Shown: positions 11,454 through 20,318, counted from the first letter of the stretch. The stretch is DNA of 64,000 bases from Sphingomonas_E sp042693015 (GCF_042693015.1 NZ_CP170544.1:1302001-1366000), one strand, 5' to 3'. Notes: generated by a model not told the origin, from the letters alone. Made by a program: numbers and translations.

Positions 11454-12226
11454 GGATAAGCGGAGACGATATGTGCATCCTGATAGCCGCGCCGGCGCAC
11501 CTCCGCCAGCGCCGTTGAGGCGGCATCGTCATCGACGAAAGGGCCGAGCCGGACGCGGTAGAGATCACCACCTGGCGCGACCGAGGATGATGCGACATCG
11601 CGCAGACGCGCGGCGGTGGCGTCGGCGCGATCACCATCGCCAAAGGCAGCCACCTGGATGTAGCGATTGCCCACAATCGGTGCTGGCGTAGCAGGAGTGG
11701 GCTGAACCGACACGGGTGACGGCACCGGCCGCGCGGCGGTCTGCACCGCACGCCCCCGCATCAGCGCGTTCCGCTCGGCCTCGGACGGATAGACGCGCCG
11801 GACGCGGACCTTCGCAACACCGTCCCGCTCCACGCCCAGCGCCCGCGCAGAGCCGCGCGACAGATCGATGATGCGATTCGACGCAAAGGGGCCGCGATCA
11901 TTGACGCGGATCAGCGCCGTCTTACCCGTCTTGAGCGCCGTTACCTCGACATAGGATGGCAGCGGCAAGGTCGGATGCGCGGCGCTCAGCGCGTCCATAT
12001 CGAACCGCTCGCCATTGGCAGTCGCCAGGCCGTGATGGCCCGGCCCATACCAGGATGTCATGCCGGTCTGGTCATAATCACGGTCGTCGCGCGGCACATA
12101 GGTGCGGCCATTGACCTTGTAGGGCTTGCCGATCTTGACCGATCCGTCGCTGATCGGCCGGGTCGAGGCGCAGGCCGACAGCAGGGCCGCCGCAGCCAGA
12201 AGGGCGGCTTCAGCGCGCCACTTCAT
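11450..12226 (-). CDS. rlpA: RlpA-like septal lytic transglycosylase with SPOR domain
   Basis: 258 aa lipoprotein. The lipobox LSAC is at about residue 19. The RlpA double-psi beta-barrel contains TSWYGPGHHGLATANGERFD and VRVNDRGPF-type active-site strands. A C-terminal SPOR domain starts near RYIQVAAFGDGDRADATAAR; SPOR domains bind denuded septal glycan. RlpA proteins cleave such glycans during daughter-cell separation. It overlaps the upstream transglycosylase by 17 bases and the downstream carboxypeptidase by 4, forming a cell-wall cassette. Confidence 0.93.
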   Translation of the reverse strand: MKWRAEAALLAAAALLSACASTRPISDGSVKIGKPYKVNGRTYVPRDDRDYDQTGMTSWYGPGHHGLATANGERFDMDALSAAHPTLPLPSYVEVTALKTGKTALIRVNDRGPFASNRIIDLSRGSARALGVERDGVAKVRVRRVYPSEAERNALMRGRAVQTAARPVPSPVSVQPTPATPAPIVGNRYIQVAAFGDGDRADATAARLRDVASSSVAPGGDLYRVRLGPFVDDDAASTALAEVRRRGYQDAHIVSAYP

Positions 12227-13280
12227 TGGCCAGCAGGCCCACCGACAGCGCGTAGAAATTGGAGCAATTATAATCGAGGATGACGCGATAATTGTTCGTC
12301 AGCAGATAGGCCGTAGCGCCGGGGCCATCCGGCTCCAGCAGGGTCGCGAGTTCATTGTCCGACGGCGCGGGCCAGCCCGTCACCGTGATGCCCAGCGCCT
12401 TCCACTCGCGGATGGTCAGCCAGCGGCTGTGGCGATCATGCACGCGCGGACAGCGCGGCGATTTCGCCAGCGGCCGCACGGCGCTGCGTTCGAAGCTCGC
12501 CGGCACGATCGCCGCCACACCCCAGGGCACATTCGGCTTCCACCCGGCATTGACGAGATAATTGCCGATCGACGCCAGCGCGTCCGTCTCACTCGACCAG
12601 ATATCGACGCGGCCGTCGCCATCGCCATCGACGGCGAGGCGCTGATACATGCTCGGCAGGAATTGGGGATAGCCCGTGGCCCCTGCCCAGCTTCCCTTGA
12701 GCTTGGAACGTGGAATGCCGCGATCCAGCAATTGCATCGTCGCGATCAGTTCCGCCGTGAACAATTCGCGCCGCCGACCATCATAAGCGAGGCTGGCGAG
12801 CGACCGGATCAGATCGAAATCGCCGACATAAGTGCCGTAACCGGTCTCATGCCCATAGATCGCCATCATGATCGATTCGGGAACGCCCGTCCGCTGCTCG
12901 ATCCTCTCCAACCGTGGGCGGAGATCCTGGTAACGCTTGCGTCCGCGATTGATGCGATCGGCATCGACATGCTTGGCCTTGTAAGGGGCAAAGCGCGGGA
13001 TCGACGCGGCCGGCGCGTTGGGATTGCCACCCGGCTGCGCCCGATCGAGCGAGACGACGCGCGGGTTGAACGTCAGTCCGGCAATCGCGCTGTCGAACGT
13101 CGCCGGCCGCACGCCGGCGGCCAGTGCGCGGCCGCGAATGCTCTGCAGAAAGGCCTGAAAACCGGCATTTTCATCCGCCGCCGCACTGGCGGCCGGGCCC
13201 GCAACCTCCTGCGCCAAGGCGCCGGCTGGCAAGGTGGCAAGCATGGCGATCATCGCCAGGACCGGTAACGAAGCACGCAT
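12210..13280 (-). CDS. Lytic murein transglycosylase, MltB type
   Basis: 356 aa. Signal peptide (MRASLPVLAMIAMLATLPAGALAQ) followed by a GH103-type domain. The catalytic glutamate lies in MAIYGHETGYGTY. Further motifs are RRELFTAELIATMQLLDRG, GATGYPQFLPSMY and a C-terminal NCSNFYALSVGLLA. There is no lipobox, so it is probably soluble in the periplasm. It cleaves the MurNAc-GlcNAc bond. The open frame extends upstream through the tRNA region, which cannot be coding; ATG 13280 is the start. Confidence 0.93.
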   Translation of the reverse strand: MRASLPVLAMIAMLATLPAGALAQEVAGPAASAAADENAGFQAFLQSIRGRALAAGVRPATFDSAIAGLTFNPRVVSLDRAQPGGNPNAPAASIPRFAPYKAKHVDADRINRGRKRYQDLRPRLERIEQRTGVPESIMMAIYGHETGYGTYVGDFDLIRSLASLAYDGRRRELFTAELIATMQLLDRGIPRSKLKGSWAGATGYPQFLPSMYQRLAVDGDGDGRVDIWSSETDALASIGNYLVNAGWKPNVPWGVAAIVPASFERSAVRPLAKSPRCPRVHDRHSRWLTIREWKALGITVTGWPAPSDNELATLLEPDGPGATAYLLTNNYRVILDYNCSNFYALSVGLLANEVAR

Positions 13281-13398
13281 AATGAACCCCTTAATGGTCC
13301 CTTCGTGCCACAGCCGGACGCGATGGTGAATCCCCTTTGTCGAGAATATGATCCACCCGCTTGCACAAACGCCCCCGCGCGGAGATAAGCGCGCCGCC

Positions 13399-13488
13399 GG
13401 ATGGGTGGCCGAGTGGTTTAAGGCAGCGGTCTTGAAAACCGCCGTGGGTTCACGCTCACCGTGGGTTCGAATCCCACCCCATCCGCCA
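13399..13488 (+). tRNA. tRNA-Ser (anticodon UGA)
   Basis: 90-nt class II tRNA. Acceptor GGATGGG pairs with CCCATCC, discriminator G, and CCA is encoded at 13486-13488. The anticodon stem-loop GCGGT-CTTGAAA-ACCGC reads UGA. The long variable arm and T-loop GTTCGAATC are those of tRNA-Ser. No att-like duplication or integrase is seen beside it. Confidence 0.97.
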
Positions 13489-13546
13489 TTTTGCCCATCT
13501 GCGATCGAGGAGTGGCGGCGCCGGGACACCGCCCTTCCCATCGAAC

Positions 13547-13957
13547 TTAGTTGCCGACCTGCTTCAGATAATCCGCCGCGGTCGTTGGGCCGACCGAGAT
13601 CGTGTCGCTGTGCTCGGCGATATATTGGCGCAGTTCGAGGCCCATCTTCGGGCCGGGGTCGACGCCCATCTTCTTCGCCGCCGCATCGAAGGCTTTGTCC
13701 TGCTCGGGGGTTGGTGCCGGCTGGATATAGACATAGTCCCAACTCGCACCGTCCTGATGGATATAGAGTTGCGAGGCCGGCTGCCCGGCCGCCTTGGCGA
13801 TCTCGTCCTGCCGCGCGATCCATTTCAGAAGCGCCAACTGCTGCCCCGGGGCCGCGCGGTAAATGCTCACGATGGAACGCGGTGCGCTCGATTGGGCATG
13901 GAGGGGTGCCGACATGATTGCGGCGCCGACTAGAAGTGCCGAACAGATCTTTCGCAT
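13547..13957 (-). CDS. Small secreted protein of unknown function
   Basis: 136 aa with a clear signal peptide (MRKICSALLVGAAIMSAPLHAQ). The mature part begins RSIVSIYRAAPGQQLALLKWIARQDEIAK, which resembles a small ferredoxin-like or dimeric alpha/beta-barrel domain, but this is only a visual impression. GGGAG lies 8 bases before ATG. It is transcribed towards the tRNA and away from the MFS transporter gene. I do not recognise the family. Confidence 0.78.
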   Translation of the reverse strand: MRKICSALLVGAAIMSAPLHAQSSAPRSIVSIYRAAPGQQLALLKWIARQDEIAKAAGQPASQLYIHQDGASWDYVYIQPAPTPEQDKAFDAAAKKMGVDPGPKMGLELRQYIAEHSDTISVGPTTAADYLKQVGN

Positions 13958-14276
13958 GCAACATCTCCCGCAATATCGAGTGATTGATGCAAAGCTACGT
14001 TGAACAGGACAGTCGCAATATCCACCCTTTCTGATTTATTTGAAAGCGATCCGAATATTTATTTCGGCTCAACGGATTTTTGATAAATATTATGAAGATT
14101 TAGCTTGTCATGACGATCGTCAAGCGATCCCCATCCTCCATGATGAGGATCTAACGACTTTTTGGCTCGATGCCGGTGGGTCACAGCGCTTGGCTGCCTA
14201 TCCCCTATAGATCCGGCACCTTGCATGGAGCCGCGGACCTGCGCAGAGAGAGCAAAAGATCGGTGGGGATGGCTGA
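13958..14276. promoter_or_regulatory. AT-rich divergent intergenic region with two palindromes
   Basis: 319 bases without a gene, between a secreted-protein gene (-) and the MFS transporter gene (+). The part from about 14000 to 14110 is much richer in A/T than its surroundings. A perfect 12-bp palindrome TGACGATCGTCA lies at 14111-14122, and an inverted repeat ATCCTC-N6-GAGGAT at 14133-14150. Either could be an operator for the transporter; no regulator gene adjoins. Confidence 0.45.
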
Positions 14277-15920
14277 ATGCATGAAGTGACCGGCAAGAAG
14301 GCGTCGATGCAGCGGGTGGTGGTGGCGTCCGCTGCCGGCACCGCGTTCGAATGGTATGATTTCTTCATCTTCGGCGCGCTTGCTCCGGTCATCGCTAAGG
14401 TCTTCTTCGCGGGATTGACCGAGACTGCGGGATTTGTCGCCGCGCTCGGCCTGTTCGCAGCGGGCTTCGCTTTCCGCCCGCTCGGCGCGCTGATCTTCGG
14501 GACGATGGGGGATCGGCTCGGCCGCAAGGGCGCCTTCCTGATCACCGTATCGCTGATGGGCGGCGCCACCTTCGCGATCGGCCTGCTGCCGACTTATGCC
14601 CAGGCCGGCATCTGGGGGCCGGCGTTGCTGATCCTCATGCGCATCTTCCAGGGCATGGCATTGGGCGGCGAATATGGTGGGGCCGCGATCTATGTCGCGG
14701 AACATTCGCCGCCGGGTCGCCGCGGTTATTCGACCGGCTGGATCCAGGCGTCGGCCGCCTTCGGCCTGATCGCGGCGCTGGTGGTCGTGCTCGTGACGCG
14801 CACCTCGATCGGTGAGGAAGCGTTCGCAAGCTGGGGCTGGCGCGTGCCCTTCCTGGTATCCGCGGGCCTGCTCGCCATCTCGATCTGGATGCGGCTCAAG
14901 CTCACCGAAAGTCCGACCTTCCAGAAGATGCAGGCCGAGGGCGAGGTATCGAAGGCGCCGCTGTCCGAGGCCTTCGGCCAGTGGAGCAATGTCCGTCTGG
15001 TCTTCCTCGCCTTCTTCGGCGTGATGTGTGCGCAAGGGGCCGTCTGGTACTGCAACTTCTTCTATATCCAGGTCTTCTTTGAAAAATCGCTGCAGGTGGC
15101 GCCAACCACGGTGAACATCTTCGTGATGGCAATGACGCTCGTTTCGGCTCCGTTCTACGTCTTCTTCGGCTGGCTTTCGGACCGGATCGGCCGCAAGCCG
15201 GTGATGCTGGCCGGCATGCTGGCGGGATTGATCGCCTTCTTCCCCGCTTTCCACGCGCTGGCCGGCTTCACCAATCCGGCGCTGGTCGATGCCCGCGCCC
15301 GCACGCCGGTGGTGGTGGCAGCCGATCCGGCAAGCTGCTCGGTCCAGTTCGATCCCGTCGGTGCGGCCAAATTCTCCAGCGCGTGCGACATCGCCAAGAG
15401 CGTACTCGCATCGAGCGGCATTCCCTATCGCAGCGCCGATCTGCCCGCCGGCACCACGACCGAAGTCCGTATCGGCAATGACGTGATCATCCCGGCCAAT
15501 GGCGCCACGCTGTCGGCCGACCAGCTCAAGACGCTCAAGGCCGAACAGACCAAAATGATACAGGCTGCGCTAAAGGCTGCCGGCTATCCGCTGAAGGCTG
15601 ATCCCGCGCGGATGAACTTCGCCGGCATCGCCGCGATCCTGCTGCTGCTGGTCGTTGCGTCCACCGCGCTCTACGGGCCGATGGCGGCGATGCTGGTCGA
15701 GCTGTTCCCGGCACGCGTCCGCTACACCGCGATGTCGCTGCCTTATCATGTCGGCACCGGCTGGGTCGGCGGCTTCCTGCCCGTCACTGCCTTCGCGATC
15801 GTGGCGATGACGGGGGATCTCTATGCCGGCCTCTGGTATCCGGTGATCTTCACCGCGATCAGCGTGCTGACGACGATCTTCCTGGTGCCCGAAACCCGCG
15901 ATCGGCCGCTGGAGGCCTAA
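14277..15920 (+). CDS. MFS transporter, metabolite:H+ symporter type, with periplasmic insert
   Basis: 547 aa, about 100 longer than usual for this branch. The start MQRVVVASAAGTAFEWYDFF, the cytoplasmic loop GDRLGRKGAF and RIFQGMALGGEYGGAAIYVAEH are typical of the MHS (proline/betaine, alpha-ketoglutarate, shikimate) symporters. The second half repeats the loop as DRIGRKP. Between TM8 (ending HALAGF) and TM9 (starting FAGIAAILLLLV) there are about 110 polar residues, predicted outside, with two cysteines (SCSVQF and SACDIAK). GGTGGGG precedes the ATG. The stop overlaps the convergent lipoprotein stop by 4 bases. The substrate is unknown. Confidence 0.88.
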   Translation: MHEVTGKKASMQRVVVASAAGTAFEWYDFFIFGALAPVIAKVFFAGLTETAGFVAALGLFAAGFAFRPLGALIFGTMGDRLGRKGAFLITVSLMGGATFAIGLLPTYAQAGIWGPALLILMRIFQGMALGGEYGGAAIYVAEHSPPGRRGYSTGWIQASAAFGLIAALVVVLVTRTSIGEEAFASWGWRVPFLVSAGLLAISIWMRLKLTESPTFQKMQAEGEVSKAPLSEAFGQWSNVRLVFLAFFGVMCAQGAVWYCNFFYIQVFFEKSLQVAPTTVNIFVMAMTLVSAPFYVFFGWLSDRIGRKPVMLAGMLAGLIAFFPAFHALAGFTNPALVDARARTPVVVAADPASCSVQFDPVGAAKFSSACDIAKSVLASSGIPYRSADLPAGTTTEVRIGNDVIIPANGATLSADQLKTLKAEQTKMIQAALKAAGYPLKADPARMNFAGIAAILLLLVVASTALYGPMAAMLVELFPARVRYTAMSLPYHVGTGWVGGFLPVTAFAIVAMTGDLYAGLWYPVIFTAISVLTTIFLVPETRDRPLEA

Positions 15921-16408
15921 CGGCAGGCGAGCAGGCCGGCGGCGGGCATCACGAAGCTCTCGCCGCTGGCCTGGTCCAGCCGCAGCGATCCGTTCGTCAC
16001 CACCGCACCGCCTTGCAGGTTGGGACGGCGTTCGAGCGTCGCTTCCACCGTCACCGTCGTGGCGCCATCGCTGTAAACCGCGTTCGCGAACAGCCCGTCG
16101 GGGTTTTCGCCCACGCCGTTGGTGCGGGCCAGGTCCATCAGTCGGCCGCCAAGCATGATCCGTGCGACCGCAGGGGCCGTTCGCGCCATCAGCACCAGCC
16201 GCGCCTCATTACCCGCCTTCCACAGGAAGAGAGCGCATTGCCCGGCAGCCAGATCCTGCCGCGGCAAAGTGCCGAGCGGCAACCCATCGTCGGGCTGAGC
16301 CGCAGGTGCCGCGCGCGAGGTCTTCTGGGCAGGTCGATGGTTCGGGGTGTCGGTGGTGCAGCCCGTCATGGCGAGCGCCAGCGCCAGGGCGGCCAGCCCG
16401 CCCCTCAC
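15917..16408 (-). CDS. Small lipoprotein at the end of the T2SS operon
   Basis: 163 aa. Signal peptide with lipobox MTGC (Cys about 16), a Pro/Ala/Gln-rich linker, then a small domain with AGQCALFLWKAGNEARLVLMA and a C-terminal Cys. Its start overlaps the gspN stop by 4 bases, so it is the last gene of the gsp operon. It could be a pilotin-like or accessory outer-membrane lipoprotein, but I see no sequence proof; I do not recognise the family. Confidence 0.8.
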   Translation of the reverse strand: MRGGLAALALALAMTGCTTDTPNHRPAQKTSRAAPAAQPDDGLPLGTLPRQDLAAGQCALFLWKAGNEARLVLMARTAPAVARIMLGGRLMDLARTNGVGENPDGLFANAVYSDGATTVTVEATLERRPNLQGGAVVTNGSLRLDQASGESFVMPAAGLLACR

Positions 16409-17127
16409 AACTGCCCCGCCACCGAGAGCTTCAGCCCGTCAGGCGAAGGCGCGAAGCCGCTCGCCTGCAACGTCCGCTGGATCGCCGGATCGGAGCTGCG
16501 GATGACGAAATCGGCGGTATAGCCCCCGGCCCGATCGATACGCAGCGCCAGCGTCTCCATGCCGCTCTGGCTCTGCAGCGGCAGCAGCAGCTTCGCCCCG
16601 TCGCAGCGCGCATTGCCGCTCATCCCGCCCGGCAGCGAAAGCCCCGGCACGTCCGCCTGCAGTTCGGCACGGACCAGGCCGTCCGCGCGCTCGCAGGCCC
16701 CCTGGCGGAACCGCGCACTGACGTCGCCGAGGTCGATCGCGTTCACCGGCAATGGCGCGAACGTCGCCGCAGCGGGCAGGCGCACCGTCACATCGTCGAT
16801 GCCGAGCGTATGGCGCGTGACGCTGATAGCCCCGTTCAGCGCGCCGGGGCCATCCTCGGTGCGGGTCAGATTGACGCGCGCGCGCCCTGCGATCAGCGGA
16901 AAGAAATTGAGACGGGCATGAACATCGCCCAACGCCGCCGCGCCGAACCGCGCTTCCTGAAGCTCGCTGGACCAGACGCTGCCGCGCACCTCGCGCGCGG
17001 ACAGGCCCGCATCGCCGAGGCCGAGCGCACCGACCATGATCCGCATCGGAAACAGCAGCATCAATGCCAGCAGCAGCAGCGCCAGGAACAGCACCGCGCG
17101 GCGCATCGACAACCGGATCCGCATCAT
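16405..17127 (-). CDS. gspN: Type II secretion system protein N
   Basis: 240 aa. One N-terminal transmembrane segment (AVLFLALLLLALMLLFPMRIM) anchors a periplasmic beta-rich domain typical of GspN (DVHARLNFFPLIAGRARVNL; NARCDGAKLLLPLQS). GspN is an accessory inner-membrane subunit found in some T2SSs. ATG overlaps the gspM stop as ATGA. Confidence 0.87.
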   Translation of the reverse strand: MMRIRLSMRRAVLFLALLLLALMLLFPMRIMVGALGLGDAGLSAREVRGSVWSSELQEARFGAAALGDVHARLNFFPLIAGRARVNLTRTEDGPGALNGAISVTRHTLGIDDVTVRLPAAATFAPLPVNAIDLGDVSARFRQGACERADGLVRAELQADVPGLSLPGGMSGNARCDGAKLLLPLQSQSGMETLALRIDRAGGYTADFVIRSSDPAIQRTLQASGFAPSPDGLKLSVAGQL

Positions 17128-17615
17128 TTCGTCCGCGCCCGGAAGGTCGCTTCCACCGAAAGCGTCGCATCATTGTTGGTGGTCGCGTTCAACCCCTCGA
17201 CGATCAGCCCATCGCGCCGCTCGAGATCGCCGACCCAGGCAAAGAAGGCCTGCGGACGCACGACATTGATCACGACGGTCGCCTGCGTCGTGCTGACCGG
17301 ATCGACGCGCGCCACGGTGAAGCCCGCCTCGCTCGCCTTCTGGCCGATATAGACGTCGATCGGGGCCGGCAGCGCTTTCGGCCCGCTCGTTTCGAGCGCG
17401 GCGATGGCATCGACCTGCGCGCCCGCCTGCGCGCGGGCAACGATGGCGCGGTCATGGCGCGACCGCGCATCGGCCAGGGCATCGCCAAGCGGCCGGACCA
17501 GCAGCAGCCAACCCAGCGTTACCGCCAACAGCCCGCCCATCACCAACAGCAATATGCGTTCGCGCGGGGATCGGGTGGACCACCAGGGGCGGAAGCGTTC
17601 CATCACGGTCATCAC
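17124..17615 (-). CDS. gspM: Type II secretion system protein M
   Basis: 163 aa. Short cytoplasmic N-terminus (ERFRPWWSTRSPRERILL), one transmembrane helix (LLVMGGLLAVTLGWLLLVRPL), a coiled-coil-like stretch, then a periplasmic ferredoxin-like domain. It partners GspL in the inner-membrane platform. The GTG start overlaps the gspL stop as GTGA. Confidence 0.9.
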   Translation of the reverse strand: MMTVMERFRPWWSTRSPRERILLLVMGGLLAVTLGWLLLVRPLGDALADARSRHDRAIVARAQAGAQVDAIAALETSGPKALPAPIDVYIGQKASEAGFTVARVDPVSTTQATVVINVVRPQAFFAWVGDLERRDGLIVEGLNATTNNDATLSVEATFRARTK

Positions 17616-18715
17616 TGTCCCCGCACCGTCAGTTCGGCGATCTGCCGGCCGCCGCCGGATCGCGCGTCGCCGGCATTGGCGGTGAAGCCGTGTGCCGAGA
17701 TACGCTGCTGGAGCGCGGCGATGTCCCCGGCCGAGCTTGCGCTCACCGTCGCCCGCACGCTGCCGTCGCGATCATAGCGAAGCGCTGTCAGTTCCACGTT
17801 CGCCGTGTCCCGCACGGCCGCGAAAAGCGCCGCAGCCGTCGCGCCAAAACCCCTGCCCGCGCCGCGCAGTTCCGCAAGCCGTTCGGATAACTGCGCTGGC
17901 GCATTGTTGATCCGCTCGGCCCGCGGCAAGGCCTTGCGCGCGATCAGTTCGACCTCATTCTCCAGCGCGTCGGCCGCGACGGTGTAACGCAGGATCAAGG
18001 CAGCGTTGATCGCCATGGCGAGCAGGAACAGCCCCAGCGTCATCCAGGCGAGCCGCTGCACCAGCTTCCAGTCGATCGCCCATGGCCGCCGCTTGGCGAA
18101 GGAACCCTGCCGCAGATCGACCGGCACGGTGGCCAGCGCTTCGGCCAGGCCGGCTTCGACCGCGGCGTCGTCGATCTCCACCGACGGCCCTTCGACCAGA
18201 ACATCGGCCACCCCGGCCTCGGCCGCAAAGGCCATGCGTTCCCCGCGGACCAGGTGCAGGTCGCCCCGTGCCCAGCGCCGTGCATGGGCCGCATTGGCCG
18301 GGATCAGCAAGGTTTCCGGAACCACCGAATCCGGATCGAGCGCCAATGACTGGAGGCCCGCCACCCACGAAGCCATCCGCGCGCCCGAAACCAGGGCCAT
18401 CGCCCGCCAGCCATCATCGGCGGCTGGCCCCACCGCGACATGCAGTTGATCCAGCGGTTCCGCCGTCACATCCGCGGCCAACAACCGGGCGGCCGCTACG
18501 GCCTGAGCCTGCGAAAGATCTGGCAGATCGACCCAGTGGACCGCGACATCCGGGCCCGGCGCCACGGCGACGATGCGCTCGTCTGCATCACCTTCACCGA
18601 TCGCCGGAACATCATGGCCGCGCGCCACCACTTGGCCATCTGCGACCCGCAGCCAGCCGCCCAGCGGCTCGCCCTCGTCACCAGGAAACAGCAGCAGGTA
18701 GCGATCGTCGCTCAT
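17612..18715 (-). CDS. gspL: Type II secretion system protein L
   Basis: 367 aa. N-terminal cytoplasmic actin-like domain (RYLLLFPGDEGEPLGGW) that holds the GspE ATPase, a transmembrane helix (LAWMTLGLFLLAMAINAALIL, near residue 225), then a periplasmic ferredoxin-like domain with ALRYDRDGSVRATVSASS. ATG 18715 overlaps the gspK stop as ATGA; an upstream in-frame start at 18730 is less likely. Confidence 0.91.
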   Translation of the reverse strand: MSDDRYLLLFPGDEGEPLGGWLRVADGQVVARGHDVPAIGEGDADERIVAVAPGPDVAVHWVDLPDLSQAQAVAAARLLAADVTAEPLDQLHVAVGPAADDGWRAMALVSGARMASWVAGLQSLALDPDSVVPETLLIPANAAHARRWARGDLHLVRGERMAFAAEAGVADVLVEGPSVEIDDAAVEAGLAEALATVPVDLRQGSFAKRRPWAIDWKLVQRLAWMTLGLFLLAMAINAALILRYTVAADALENEVELIARKALPRAERINNAPAQLSERLAELRGAGRGFGATAAALFAAVRDTANVELTALRYDRDGSVRATVSASSAGDIAALQQRISAHGFTANAGDARSGGGRQIAELTVRGQ

Positions 18716-19698
18716 TCGTCGCTCCCCCACTTCCTCGCAACCAGCCGTGCCGGCACGAGCCCCCCGTCGATCAACGCCGTCTCGTTCACCTGCGCGCCCC
18801 CGATTTCGACGTCAAGCGCGAGGTTGAACCAGCGCGTGCGAAGCTGGGTCTGGCTCTGCACCTCCATGTCGGGGGTCAGCGCCTCCAGCGCCGGCAGCTT
18901 CCAGAAATCGACGGTGCTGGACCAGCCGGCCGCGGGCCGTTCGGTCAATATCTGCCGGGCACGCGGCATATCGAGTTGATCGGGAATGAGCATGACAACG
19001 AGAGGAGCCTGATCCAGCGAGAGGGTGTTGACGTTGATCGGTGAAAGTTCGGTATTCGGCAGCGCGCAGATCCACGGGCGAAGCTGCTTGTAGATTTCGG
19101 GCGTAACCCCAGCCACGGCACGCAGTTCGCTGACATCGCCCAGCAACGTGTTGGCCGCGCGATAGGGCGTGGCGGCCTGCATATAATAATCGTCTTCCGC
19201 GCCATCGGGATTCGGCGCGCTGTCCGCGTCGATCCAGTCGACCAGCGATGCCGCCACACGGCGCGCCTCGGCAGGCTCGATGCCCAGCGCCCGCATAAGC
19301 GCGATGAATTGCCGGATGCCGACCTCGCGCGGGGCATAATCCCCGGCGACCAGCCCCTCCACCACGCTGTTCAGGTTGAAGCAGTTGCCGCCGTCCGTCA
19401 GCGTTGCCGTCACGATCCCGCCCGGCAACGGCACCGCAAAGGGCCGGCCGTGCCAGCCGCCCGCCAGCGTGGTCATGCCGGTGTCCCGGCCTGAAAGCAC
19501 CGCGATCTTGTCGAGCGCCATCGCCTCGGCGCCGATCGCATAGGCACGCGCCTGGTCCGCCGCAGCGCCATTGGCGGAAAGCCGGGTCGACAGGCGCAGC
19601 CGTTCCAGCGCGACGACCGACAGAGCGGACATGATCGCGACCAGCAGCAGCACTGTCAGCAGGGCACCGCCACGTTCCTTTTCGGGCGGGCGCCTCAT
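18712..19698 (-). CDS. gspK: Type II secretion minor pseudopilin GspK
   Basis: 328 aa. Leader MRRPPEKERGGALLTVLLLV, where G/A processing is followed by a hydrophobic helix without Glu5, as is normal for GspK. The large C-terminal part has the GspK SAM-like/pilin features (CFNLNSVVEG; SLVDWIDADSAPNPDGAEDD, which resembles the calcium-binding loop; ICALPNTELSPINVNTL). It caps the pseudopilus tip with GspI and GspJ. ATG 19698 overlaps the gspJ stop as ATGA. Confidence 0.93.
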   Translation of the reverse strand: MRRPPEKERGGALLTVLLLVAIMSALSVVALERLRLSTRLSANGAAADQARAYAIGAEAMALDKIAVLSGRDTGMTTLAGGWHGRPFAVPLPGGIVTATLTDGGNCFNLNSVVEGLVAGDYAPREVGIRQFIALMRALGIEPAEARRVAASLVDWIDADSAPNPDGAEDDYYMQAATPYRAANTLLGDVSELRAVAGVTPEIYKQLRPWICALPNTELSPINVNTLSLDQAPLVVMLIPDQLDMPRARQILTERPAAGWSSTVDFWKLPALEALTPDMEVQSQTQLRTRWFNLALDVEIGGAQVNETALIDGGLVPARLVARKWGSDE

Positions 19699-20318
19699 GG
19701 GCCGTTCCCCGTACCGGCCACGAAGAGCTGCCGGATCGAACCCAGACGCTCGACATCGAGCACGACTTCCACCGCATCGGGCATGGCATCGGGGCGCTCG
19801 GGATCCCAGCGATCGCGCCATTCCCCCTTGCGGCGATAGCGCACCGTCATCGCCGTGATCCCGCGCATCACGATTGCCGGCCGCACGGGCTCGGCGCCAT
19901 CCAGCATGGGCCAGGTCTGCCGCTCCAGCCGATCCTCGACCAGACGATATTCCACGCGCTGCAACGAAGCGCGGGCCGCCGACCCGCCATTGCTCCACCC
20001 GCGCCGCACGAACCCGAGCGCCACCCCGCCCGGCGCGCCGCCCTCTCCGGTGAAAGCGACCATGCGGACGCCGCTGGTGTCGCGCACCATTCGCTGGCTC
20101 GCCTGCGCGAGATCCGACGTCATGATGGCACCCACGCGGCGGATCGACGCCACTTCGTCCAGCCGTTCCTGCGTCGCTTCCTGCGCGCGGACGCTGAACG
20201 CCAGCAGCCCCACGCCTGCCGCCGCCAGCATGCCGAAGATCAGCAGCGAGATCATCAGCTCGACAAGCGTGAAGCCGTGTTCGGCGGAACGCCTCACGGG
20301 CGTGAAATCCGCGGTCAT
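19695..20318 (-). CDS. gspJ: Type II secretion minor pseudopilin GspJ
   Basis: 207 aa. Leader MTADFTPVRRSAEHG is cleaved before FTLVELMISLLIFG by the prepilin peptidase. The pilin-like domain has the GspJ pattern (RVEYRLVEDRLERQTWPML). Part of its leader coding sequence is nearly identical to the 33-bp unit repeated in gspH. ATG overlaps the gspI stop as ATGA. Confidence 0.93.
   Translation of the reverse strand: MTADFTPVRRSAEHGFTLVELMISLLIFGMLAAAGVGLLAFSVRAQEATQERLDEVASIRRVGAIMTSDLAQASQRMVRDTSGVRMVAFTGEGGAPGGVALGFVRRGWSNGGSAARASLQRVEYRLVEDRLERQTWPMLDGAEPVRPAIVMRGITAMTVRYRRKGEWRDRWDPERPDAMPDAVEVVLDVERLGSIRQLFVAGTGNGP

Noticed and set aside
13399..13488. tRNA-Ser as an integration site of a mobile element
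   Set aside because: No repeat of the tRNA 3' end, no integrase, and normal housekeeping genes on both sides.
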